From contig DASXRQ010000222.1 of NCBI GenBank assembly GCA_036506495.1, forward strand, positions 1-31,869: DNA of 31,869 nucleotides, given 5' to 3'. Shown here piece after piece: positions 15,776 through 22,890 of this stretch. The stretch's first letter is position 1; the number at the start of each line of letters is the position of its first letter. A program made the position numbers and the translations under genes. This DNA is from DASXRC01 sp036506495 (GTDB taxonomy: Bacteria; Actinomycetota; Actinomycetes; Mycobacteriales; Micromonosporaceae). Below the pieces are notes generated by a model. That model searched no databases. It was not told the origin of the DNA and worked only from the letters and a program-made list of their open reading frames with translations.

Positions 15776-16369
15776 ATGCGAAGGCTCATCGTCTGCAACA
15801 TCGTGTCGCTGGACGGCTACTCCGCCGGACCGAACGACAACGTCATGGTCCTGCCGCTGGACGGATCGTTCGACGCATACTGCGTCGAGCGGTTGCGCGC
15901 CGCCGATACGTTGCTGTTGGGACGCCACTCGTACAACGGGTTCCGCGGCTTCTGGCCGCCGGTGGCGGACGACGACAGTTTCACGCCCAACCAGCGGGAG
16001 ATATCGCAGCTCGACAACGCCATCGAGAAGGTCGTCGTGTCCGACAGCCTGACCGCGGACGCAACGGATCCGTGGCGCGACAGCACGCGCATCGTCCGCC
16101 GGGCCGACGCCCAGCGGACGATCGCCGAGCTGAAGCAGCGGGACGGCAAGGACATCCTGATGTTCGGCAGTCATACCCTGTGGAACGACCTCCTCGACCA
16201 CGGCCTTGTCGACGAGGTCCACCTGATCATCGGCGCCGTGATCCTCGGAGGCGGCACGCCCGCGTTCGAGAACCCGCCGCCGGGCTCACTCCGCAGGATC
16301 GAGGTACGCGCGCTGGAGGGGTCGGACAACGTCCTCGTCCGCTACGGGGTCGTCCGCGAGGGCATGTAG
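15776..16369 (+). CDS. Dihydrofolate reductase-like (RibD C-terminal) family reductase
   Basis: The 197-residue protein has the DHFR/RibD reductase fold. It begins with RLIVCNIVSLDGYSAGPND, has the NADPH-site helix LLLGRHSYNGFRGFW, an internal DILMFGSHTLWNDLLDHGLVDE segment and a closing IIGAVILGGGTPAF. Members reduce diverse substrates with NADPH; true folate reductase activity is not implied. The ATG at 15776 is well placed after GAGAGGAGA. It overlaps nothing but sits 13 bases downstream of the ECF sigma gene, so it may be the sigma factor's direct target or functional partner. Confidence 0.87.
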   Translation: MRRLIVCNIVSLDGYSAGPNDNVMVLPLDGSFDAYCVERLRAADTLLLGRHSYNGFRGFWPPVADDDSFTPNQREISQLDNAIEKVVVSDSLTADATDPWRDSTRIVRRADAQRTIAELKQRDGKDILMFGSHTLWNDLLDHGLVDEVHLIIGAVILGGGTPAFENPPPGSLRRIEVRALEGSDNVLVRYGVVREGM

Positions 16370-16424
16370 GCACTGGGAGGTCGGCATGCCCGCAACGCCG
16401 CCGGGCCCGTGGTCGTCTCGCCGA

Positions 16425-17366
16425 TCAGACCAGCTGAGGGGCCACCTCGGCCGCGATGAGGTCGAGATGGTCCAGGTCCGAGAGGTCCAGCACCTGCAGG
16501 AAGAAGCGCGACGCGCCGTGCTCGGCGTACGCCCGCAGCTGCTCGGCGACTTCGCTGGGCGTGCCGGCCACCCCACCGCGGGCGCGCAGCCCCGCCGGGT
16601 CGCGCCCGATCGCGTCCGCGCGTCGCCGCACGTCGGCGTCGGTCCGTCCACACACGACAGTCAGCGCGGCGGAGCGGACGAGCGGCGCTCGGCCGGCACC
16701 ATCCCGGTCGACCTTCTCGCTCGCCCTGGCCGCCGCGGCGTACACCTGCTCCGCGTCTGCCACCGACCCGAACGACACGTTGATCTCGTCGGCGAACTGG
16801 GCGGCGAGCATGGGAGTACGCGTGAGACCCTTGCCGCCGACGATGACCGGCGGGTGCGGCATCTGGACCGGCTTGGGCAGCCCCGGCGAGCCTTCGACGT
16901 CGTACCACGTGCCGTGGTAACTGAACGTGGAACCCAGCGGCGTCGTCCACAGGCCGGTGATGATCTCTAGCTGCTCGCCGAGCCGTTCGAACCGCTGCCG
17001 CAGCGGGGGGAACGGGATTCCGTACGCCCGGTGCTCGGCCTCGAACCAGCCGGTGCCCAGGCCTAGGTCGACCCGGCCACCGCTCATCGCGTCCACCTGC
17101 GCCACCATGACCGCGAGCGGACCGGGCAGCCGGAACGTCGCCGAGCTGACGAGCGTGCCGAGCCGAATGCGCGAGGTCTGCACCGCGAGCCCGGCCAGCG
17201 TCACCCAGGAGTCGGTCGGGCCGGGCCGGCCGTCGCCGCCCATCGCGAGGAAGTGGTCGGAGCGAAAGAAGCCGTCGAAGCCGCACTCTTCGGCCCGCTG
17301 CGCCACCCGCAGCAGATCGTCGTACGAGGCCCCCTGCTGAGGCTCGGTGAACACACACAGCCGCAT
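16425..17366 (-). CDS. LLM-class F420-dependent oxidoreductase
   Basis: The 313-residue protein is a luciferase-like (LLM) TIM-barrel oxidoreductase. It starts MRLCVFTEPQQGASYDD and has the FFRSDHF strand. The LGTGWFEAEHRAYGIPFP and ERLGEQLEIITGLW segments and VIVGGKGLTRTPMLAAQFADE are typical of F420-using members. These enzymes transfer hydride between coenzyme F420 and an alcohol, imine or enone. The ATG at 17366 fits homologue length; its in-frame upstream region runs into the divergent acyltransferase promoter zone. It is alone on the minus strand, between the DHFR-like reductase and the acyltransferase. Substrate not known; F420 rather than FMN use is inferred from the subfamily. Confidence 0.9.
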   Translation of the reverse strand: MRLCVFTEPQQGASYDDLLRVAQRAEECGFDGFFRSDHFLAMGGDGRPGPTDSWVTLAGLAVQTSRIRLGTLVSSATFRLPGPLAVMVAQVDAMSGGRVDLGLGTGWFEAEHRAYGIPFPPLRQRFERLGEQLEIITGLWTTPLGSTFSYHGTWYDVEGSPGLPKPVQMPHPPVIVGGKGLTRTPMLAAQFADEINVSFGSVADAEQVYAAAARASEKVDRDGAGRAPLVRSAALTVVCGRTDADVRRRADAIGRDPAGLRARGGVAGTPSEVAEQLRAYAEHGASRFFLQVLDLSDLDHLDLIAAEVAPQLV

Positions 17367-17474
17367 GTGCCAACCTTGCCACGTGGTGGATCTCGTCGCG
17401 CGGCCAGCCGGTGTCCTCGACGCCACGGAGCCACCGGGGTAGCTGGTTCGCGCACCGACTGGCATTCTGCGGCC

Positions 17475-18623
17475 GTGAGCACCGAACCGGCCACCGCCAC
17501 GGTCGACGCGGAACCCGGCGCCGCGCGCGACCCGTACGTCGACTGGCTCCGCGCGATCAGCCTCTGCATCGTGGTGGTCTGGCACTGGGCGTTCACGATG
17601 CTCGACTGGCGGGCCGACGGACCGCACGCCACGAGCCCGCTCGGCTTCACCAAGGGGTTCTGGCTTGCCACGTGGCTGTTCCAGGTGATGCCGCTGTTCT
17701 TCTACATCGGAGGGTTTGTGCACCTGCGCTCGTGGGAGCGCGCCCGCGCCAAGGGCATCGGGCTCGGCATCTTCGTCGGGCGCCGGCTGCGCGAGCTCGC
17801 CATGCCCGCCGCCGGCCTCCTCGCCGTCTGGGTGGCACTCGGTGCCGCGGTCGGCGCGTACACGAGCCTCAACGGCGTCGGGCGCATGGTCAAGCTCGTG
17901 ATCAGTCCACTGTGGTTCCTCGCGGTGTACCTCATGCTGATCGCGCTGCTGCCGGCAGCGCTGTGGCTGCACCGACGGTGCGGCCAGCTCGCGCTGGTCT
18001 GGCTGGCTGGTGCGGCGATGTGTGTGGACATCCTGCGCTTCCGGTACGGCCATGAGGGGCTCGGCTGGCTGAACATGCTGCTCGTGTGGGGCCTCGCCCA
18101 CCAGGCCGGGTTCTTCTACCAGCAGGTCGTCGCCGCACCACGGCGCACCGACTGGGCGATGGCGTGGGGCGGCCTGTTCGGCCTCGTCGGCCTCGTCTTC
18201 TCCGGGCTGTACCCAGGCTCGATGGTCGGCGTGCCCGGCGAGCGGTTCTCCAACATGGCGCCTCCCACGTTCGTTATCGTGGCGCTGCTGCTCTTCCAGG
18301 CCGGCGTCGCAGAGCTGCTCCGGCCGACCATGGAGCGGGCGCTCCGCAGGCCGCGGTGGCAGGCGGCGAATGCGACGATCAACAGGTTCGCCCTGCCGCT
18401 GTTCCTCTTCCACACCACCGGCATGGCCATCTACCTGTTCCTGCTGTGGCGATTTCTGGACTACGACATCCGCACCCGGATTCCGGACCTCACGTGGTGG
18501 CTGACCCGCCCGCTGGCGGTCACCGGTCCCCTGCTGTGCACGCTGCTGCTGATCGCCGTGTTCGGCCGCGGCCGTTCCAGGGTCGGGACGCGGGTGCTCC
18601 CGACGACTCGCGCGTCGGGCTAA
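17475..18623 (+). CDS. Acyltransferase-3 family membrane protein
   Basis: The 382-residue protein has about ten hydrophobic helices and the acyltransferase-3 signature. Helix 1 is YVDWLRAISLCIVVVWHW, with the family Arg and the membrane His, and FFYIGGFVHLRSW follows. It should move an acyl (often acetyl) group onto a sugar or lipid across the cytoplasmic membrane. The start is a GTG at 17475, giving a short soluble N-terminal stretch (about 1-20) before the first helix. The C-terminal half includes PLFLFHTTGMAIYLFLLW. The next gene starts 11 bases after its stop. The acceptor is unknown; cell-wall, glycolipid or antibiotic modification are all possible. Confidence 0.85.
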   Translation: MSTEPATATVDAEPGAARDPYVDWLRAISLCIVVVWHWAFTMLDWRADGPHATSPLGFTKGFWLATWLFQVMPLFFYIGGFVHLRSWERARAKGIGLGIFVGRRLRELAMPAAGLLAVWVALGAAVGAYTSLNGVGRMVKLVISPLWFLAVYLMLIALLPAALWLHRRCGQLALVWLAGAAMCVDILRFRYGHEGLGWLNMLLVWGLAHQAGFFYQQVVAAPRRTDWAMAWGGLFGLVGLVFSGLYPGSMVGVPGERFSNMAPPTFVIVALLLFQAGVAELLRPTMERALRRPRWQAANATINRFALPLFLFHTTGMAIYLFLLWRFLDYDIRTRIPDLTWWLTRPLAVTGPLLCTLLLIAVFGRGRSRVGTRVLPTTRASG

Positions 18624-18634
18624 CGTTGCTGATC

Positions 18635-19426
18635 GTGGCCGGGTATCAGTGGATCAGCCTAACGACCGACTATGGACTCTCCGACGGGTTCGTCGCCGCG
18701 TGCCACGGGGCGGTCGCGCGACTCGCACCGTCGGTGCGGATCATCGACGTGACGCATCTCGTGGCGCCGGGCGACGTTCCGCGGGCCGCCGCGGTGCTGG
18801 CGCAGGCGGTCCCGCACCTGCCGCCCGCGGTGCATGTCGCTGTCGTGGATCCAGGCGTCGGCACCCCCCGCCGAGGCATCGTCGTCGAGACGCCCGGCGG
18901 GATCCTCGTCGGTCCGGACAACGGGCTGTTGCCGTGGGCCGCGGACGCCCTGGGCGGCGCCAGCCGCGTCACCGAGCTGACGAACCCTTCGTGGTACGCC
19001 CCGGACGTGTCGCGCACGTTCCACGGCCGCGACGTCTTCGCCCCGGTCGCCGCCCGGATCGCGTTGGGCGCCGACCCCGCGGAGGCGGGACACGCCGTCG
19101 ACCCCGAGACGCTGGTACGCCTGCCAGAGCCGGTGCTCGTCATCGGCGACCGCTGGCTCGAGGCCGAGGTGTTGACCATCGACAGGTTCGGCAACGTCCA
19201 GCTCGCCGCCCCGGCCGAGCTGCTGGACCGGCTGGGCGAGCGGCTGACCGTGGGCGGCGTGCGCGCCGTACGCGGCGCGACATTCGCCGACGCGCCACCG
19301 GGTGGGCTGGTGGTCTACGCGGACTCGGCCGAGCGGATCGCGATCGCTGTGAACGGCGGCCGCGCCGGCATCGTACTGGCCGTCGCCCCGGGCGATGTGC
19401 TGCGCGTCGAAACGGTGGCGGGGTGA
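18635..19426 (+). CDS. S-adenosylmethionine hydroxide adenosyltransferase (DUF62 family)
   Basis: The 263-residue protein belongs to the SAM hydroxide adenosyltransferase family (DUF62), related to fluorinase/chlorinase. It starts with SLTTDYGLSDGF, carries VVDPGVGTPRRG (the Asp and Arg of the Asp-Arg-His set) and SRTFHGRDVFAP (the His). Later come IDRFGNVQLAA and VVYADSAERIAIAVNGG. It hydrolyses SAM to adenosine and methionine; the Asp-Arg-His residues that activate water are kept, arguing against a halogenase. The GTG at 18635 is preferred; an in-frame TTG at 18626 is possible. It sits 11 bases after the acyltransferase and 4 bases before nei, so all three may be one transcript. Confidence 0.9.
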   Translation: MAGYQWISLTTDYGLSDGFVAACHGAVARLAPSVRIIDVTHLVAPGDVPRAAAVLAQAVPHLPPAVHVAVVDPGVGTPRRGIVVETPGGILVGPDNGLLPWAADALGGASRVTELTNPSWYAPDVSRTFHGRDVFAPVAARIALGADPAEAGHAVDPETLVRLPEPVLVIGDRWLEAEVLTIDRFGNVQLAAPAELLDRLGERLTVGGVRAVRGATFADAPPGGLVVYADSAERIAIAVNGGRAGIVLAVAPGDVLRVETVAG

Positions 19427-19430
19427 GGCC

Positions 19431-20228
19431 GTGCCCGAGGGCGACACCGTCTGGAACACCGCTCGCGCGCTGCACCGCGCCCTGGCGGGTGGGCAGCTGA
19501 CCGCGACCGACTTCCGGGTACCTCGGCTGGCCACCGCGACGCTCACCGGGTGGATGGTGCGGGAGTCGTTGAGCCGCGGCAAGCATTTGCTCATGCGACT
19601 GAGCCACCCGGACGGCCGCCGCCTCACCCTGCACTCGCACCTGCGGATGGACGGATCCTGGCGCGTCTACGCCCCGGGCGCCCGCTGGAGTGCCGGCCGG
19701 GCGCACGAGATCCGGGCGGTGCTGCGTACGGCCGACGCGGTCGCGGTCGGGTACCACCTCCACGATCTCGCGCTCGTCGACAGCGCCGACGAGCACACCC
19801 TCGTGGGCCACCTAGGTCCGGATCTGCTGGGTCCGGAGTGGGACGCGGGCGAGGCCGTCGCCCGGCTGTCCGGGCACCCGGACGTTCCCGTCGCCGAGGC
19901 GCTGCTCGACCAGCGCAACCTCGCCGGGGTCGGCAACCTCTACAAGTGCGAGGTCCTGTTCCTCCGCGGCATCTGGCCGTGGACGCCGGTCGCCGAGGTG
20001 CGCGACCTGCCGGCGCTCGTCGCGCTCACGCAACGGCTGCTCGCCGCCAACCGCGGCCGCTGGTTGCAGAGCACCACCGGTGCGTTGCGCCGGGGCGAGA
20101 CGACCTATGTGTACGGCCGCCGCGGAGCGCCTTGCCGTCGGTGCGGGACCACCATCGAGCTGGCCGAGCAGGGCGACCGGATCACGTACTGGTGCCCGCA
20201 CTGCCAGCCCGCCCCGCCCGGATTGTGA
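19431..20228 (+). CDS. nei: Nei-type DNA glycosylase/AP lyase (endonuclease VIII)
   Basis: The 265-residue protein is a Fpg/Nei family base-excision enzyme. After initiator removal it starts Pro-Glu-Gly-Asp-Thr-Val, with the catalytic Pro and Glu. It has SRGKHLLM with the conserved Lys, the RNLAGVGNLYKCE helix-two-turn-helix part and a C-terminal zinc finger with Cys235, Cys238, Cys255 and Cys258. It removes oxidised pyrimidines and cleaves the strand by beta,delta-elimination. GTG 19431 is fixed by the N-terminal motif. It starts 4 bases after the SAM hydrolase gene. In other actinobacteria it is next to lhr; here about 4.8 kb of unrelated genes separates them. Confidence 0.93.
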   Translation: MPEGDTVWNTARALHRALAGGQLTATDFRVPRLATATLTGWMVRESLSRGKHLLMRLSHPDGRRLTLHSHLRMDGSWRVYAPGARWSAGRAHEIRAVLRTADAVAVGYHLHDLALVDSADEHTLVGHLGPDLLGPEWDAGEAVARLSGHPDVPVAEALLDQRNLAGVGNLYKCEVLFLRGIWPWTPVAEVRDLPALVALTQRLLAANRGRWLQSTTGALRRGETTYVYGRRGAPCRRCGTTIELAEQGDRITYWCPHCQPAPPGL

Positions 20229-20266
20229 GGCCGACTGCGCGTCGATCATGCACTTCGTCGGTTCGG

Positions 20267-21049
20267 TCAGCCGGTCGCGCGCAGCGGGTCGGTCGCGGTG
20301 CGCAGCTCGGCGAGGCCGTCGGCGACGCCGCCGAGCATGTCGGTCGCCTCGGTCAGCCGGGCGGTCGCCGGGTGCCCGGTGCCGGCCCGGCCATCCTCGG
20401 CGACGTAGCCGGCGGCGGCCGCGACGAGCCGCTCGTACGCGGTCACCCCGTCCTCGAGTTGGTCGACGAGCGCGCCGTGGGCGGCGTCGAGGGCGGGTCG
20501 CACGTCGGCCGGCGCCACGCCCAACGCCCGCTCGACGGCGGCCGCCCGGTCGATGAGATCGCGGAGCGAGCGCTCGGCGGCGGCGGCCTCGAGTACGGCC
20601 GTGTCGGCCGGTCCAGTGAGCCGGCCGGCCAGCCCGGACAGGGTCGCCGACGCGCGCTCCAGACGGCCCCAGGGGCGGGCAGCGGCCAAGCCGCGCAGCG
20701 CGATCCTGGTGCGGTGGCGGCGTACTTCGTCGAGAGCGGCACGCCCGGCCGGCAGCCGTTGAACCGCCGCGAGGAGCCGGATCTTGGCCTGTTCCCCGGC
20801 CACCGCCGGGTCGACCGGTTCCGGCGCCGGCTGGGCCGCGAGCACGCGGGCGTCCGACCAGCGCCAGAACGTGAGTGCGCCGGTCCCACCGGCCCCGGCC
20901 GCGAGGAAGACGTCGCCGACGCCCAGGCCGTGGTAAGGGACGAGCACGGCTGCGGCCCCAGCCAGGGTGCCGGCGAGCACGCTCCACCGGCGTGCGGATC
21001 GGCGCAGCTGGCGCAGCCGCCGGTAGTAGCGCGCTCGCGCGTCGTACAC
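20267..21049 (-). CDS. pspM: PspM-like phage-shock/envelope-stress membrane protein
   Basis: The 260-residue protein starts VYDARARYYRRLRQLRRSARRW, a basic region before two hydrophobic segments (about 23-40 and 44-62). The remainder, rich in Ala, Leu and charged residues, is helical. This layout and its position directly after pspA match the PspM membrane partner of PspA in actinobacteria (Rv2743c-like). It is expected to hold PspA at the membrane and to help report envelope damage. I chose GTG 21049 because a GGAGAGGGGG ribosome site precedes it by about 6 bases; an upstream ATG at 21073 is in frame but has no such site. Sequence identity between PspM proteins is low, so the name leans on context. 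Confidence 0.78.
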   Translation of the reverse strand: MYDARARYYRRLRQLRRSARRWSVLAGTLAGAAAVLVPYHGLGVGDVFLAAGAGGTGALTFWRWSDARVLAAQPAPEPVDPAVAGEQAKIRLLAAVQRLPAGRAALDEVRRHRTRIALRGLAAARPWGRLERASATLSGLAGRLTGPADTAVLEAAAAERSLRDLIDRAAAVERALGVAPADVRPALDAAHGALVDQLEDGVTAYERLVAAAAGYVAEDGRAGTGHPATARLTEATDMLGGVADGLAELRTATDPLRATG

Positions 21050-21086
21050 CGGGCCCCCTCTCCCCGCGGCCATCCGCGACGTCCGG

Positions 21087-21944
21087 TTACCCGGCGGCGG
21101 TGCTGTCTCCGGCGTCCTTGTCCTTGCCGAGGCTGGCCCGGAGCTCGTCGAGCCGGGACACTCTCGCGTCCGCGGCGGCCGGGGCTTCGACGGCGGGCCT
21201 CTCCGGCGTGCCGGCGAGCTTCTCCCCGGCCATGCTCTGCCGGATCTGCTCGAGCCGCGAGGCGCCTGCACTGTCCAATGTGGCCTTCTGTAGGTCGAGC
21301 ATCCGGCCCTCGACGGAGTTGGAGGCGAGCTCCGCCCGGCCCATCGCGTTGGCGTACCTGCGTTCGATCCGCTCCCGCACCTCGTCCAGCGACGGGGTGT
21401 TGCCGGGCGCCGCGAGCGATGACATGGACTCCAGCGAGTGCGCGATCGTCTCCTGCATCCGCGCCTGCTCAAGCTGGCTAAGCAGCTTGGTGCGCTCGGC
21501 GAGGCGCTGCTGCAGCACCATGGAGTTGTTCTCGACCGCCGTGCGCGCCTGTGCGGCCGCCCCGAGGGCCTGGTCGTGCAGGGTCTTCATGTCCTCCATC
21601 GACTGCTCGGCCGAGACGAGCTGCGTGGCGAGCGTCTGCGCCGTCCGCTCGTACTCGCCGGCCTTGGACTCGTCGTCTTCGGCCCGGGACTTGTCCGCGA
21701 GGACCAGAGCCTGCCGCGCCATCGACTGCAGCTTTTCGACTTCGGACATCTGGCGGGACAGCTTCATCTCCAGCTGCCGCTGGTTGCCGATCACCGCCGC
21801 GGCCTGCTGGACGAGCGCCTGGTGCTGGCGCTGCGCGTCCTCAATCGCCTGCTGGATCTGCACCTTGGGATCGGCGTACTCGTCGATCTTGGCGCCGAAA
21901 AGCGCCATCAGGTATCTCCAGCCCTTGACGAACGGGTTGGCCAT
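21087..21944 (-). CDS. pspA: PspA/IM30 family membrane-maintenance protein
   Basis: The 285-residue protein is a PspA/Vipp1 (ESCRT-III-like) protein. It has the N-terminal amphipathic helix (NPFVKGWRYLMALFGAKIDE), then a long coiled coil (about 25-215) with DPKVQIQQAIEDAQRQHQAL and the conserved family pattern of Gln, Glu and Lys residues. A flexible acidic/Pro-Ala tail follows (about 240-285). It binds stressed membranes and oligomerises to limit proton leakage. The start is the ATG at 21944, with AGAGGA 7 bases upstream. It precedes pspM by 37 bases, and a hairpin lies between it and the upstream gene. The tail beyond the coil is longer than in the E. coli protein. Confidence 0.95.
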   Translation of the reverse strand: MANPFVKGWRYLMALFGAKIDEYADPKVQIQQAIEDAQRQHQALVQQAAAVIGNQRQLEMKLSRQMSEVEKLQSMARQALVLADKSRAEDDESKAGEYERTAQTLATQLVSAEQSMEDMKTLHDQALGAAAQARTAVENNSMVLQQRLAERTKLLSQLEQARMQETIAHSLESMSSLAAPGNTPSLDEVRERIERRYANAMGRAELASNSVEGRMLDLQKATLDSAGASRLEQIRQSMAGEKLAGTPERPAVEAPAAADARVSRLDELRASLGKDKDAGDSTAAG

Positions 21945-22035
21945 GTGCGGTCCTCTCTGCGGCGAGTCGGTCTGCCAAATGTCCTCCCATCGTCGCAGGA
22001 GGGATCCAGGCCGTCACGCCACCTCGGGGCGATCT

Positions 22036-22055
22036 TCAGGCGTCGGGCCGCCTGA
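22036..22055 (-). terminator. Hairpin between the coiled-coil gene and pspA
   Basis: TCAGGC (22036-22041) and GCCTGA (22050-22055) pair around an eight-base GC-rich loop, 15 bases after the end of the upstream gene and 92 bases before pspA. There is no T-run. It could be a partial terminator or attenuator that lowers or separates pspA expression from the upstream genes. Confidence 0.35.
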
Positions 22056-22069
22056 TCCGGACATTACTC

Positions 22070-22879
22070 TCACGCTCCGCCCATCGACGAGCGCCCGCCG
22101 GCCAGTACGCGGCGGGACAGCTCCTCGCTCTCCGCCAGTCCGGCCCGGAGGCCGTCAAGATCGTCGGTCAGCGCGGTGATTGTGGGGGCGACCCCGATGC
22201 CGCTGTCCGCGGTGGCGTGCAGCGCCAGCACCTCCGACAGCCGGGCGACCAGGCCGTCCAGCCCGAACGCTGTCGACTGCATGCGGGCGAGGAGCATCTC
22301 GCGCGCTGACAACAGTCGGTCGTAGACCGCTAGCTGGTCCGCTACGGCGCGGACAGCCCGCTCCCGCTCCTCGCGCAGCGGACCAGCCGGCAGGTCGCGC
22401 AGGGCCTGCTCGATCGAGTCGTGCTGCCGGCGGAGCGGCCCCGGGTTGATCCGGCTGGCGGCTTGTTCGATGAGCGTCACCTGTCCCGCGATTCTGGTGA
22501 GGTCGACAACGGTGGCCGCGGCGTCGTCGTCGACGTCGCCGATCTGGGCGCGCAGCACCGGGTCGCGCGGCGACTCCGTCAGGTCGTGCAGCGAACGCAC
22601 CGCCGCCTCGGCATGCCGCAGCCAGCCGTCGGCGGCCCCGCCGGGCACCGGTGTCGGCAGGTCGGGGGCCGCGGGGAGCTGCGCGCGGGCGGCGCCGCGG
22701 TCGGTGAGCGCGCCCATGGCGACCTTGACCCCGTACACCGCCGCCGCGATGCCCACCCCGACCGGAACCGCGACGATCGCGGCCGGGGCGAGGGCGGCCG
22801 TCACCGCGCCGCCGAGCCCACCGAGTACGGCTGCGGTGACAATGCCCCACGGCTCGGTCAGCTCCTGCCTGAGACCCAA
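22070..22879 (-). CDS. Membrane-anchored helical protein of the psp cluster, function unknown
   Basis: I do not recognise a named family. The 269-residue protein has an N-terminal hydrophobic hairpin (about 12-52: GIVTAAVLGGLGGAVTAAL, then APAAIVAVPVGVGIAAAVYG). A long helical region with Leu/Ala/Glu heptads follows (about 80-255), consistent with a coiled-coil domain facing the cytoplasm or periplasm. It starts 11 bases after the VWA gene stop and is followed by pspA and pspM, so it belongs to the same transcription unit or stress block. A helper of PspA or of the VWA protein at the membrane is a reasonable guess. It carries no enzymatic motif. Confidence 0.8.
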   Translation of the reverse strand: MGLRQELTEPWGIVTAAVLGGLGGAVTAALAPAAIVAVPVGVGIAAAVYGVKVAMGALTDRGAARAQLPAAPDLPTPVPGGAADGWLRHAEAAVRSLHDLTESPRDPVLRAQIGDVDDDAAATVVDLTRIAGQVTLIEQAASRINPGPLRRQHDSIEQALRDLPAGPLREERERAVRAVADQLAVYDRLLSAREMLLARMQSTAFGLDGLVARLSEVLALHATADSGIGVAPTITALTDDLDGLRAGLAESEELSRRVLAGGRSSMGGA

Positions 22880-22890
22880 CGCACCACCCG

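Noticed and set aside
16425..18413. In-frame N-terminal extension of the LLM oxidoreductase
   Set aside because: The added 349 residues run antisense through the acyltransferase gene; homologues start at the ATG at 17366.
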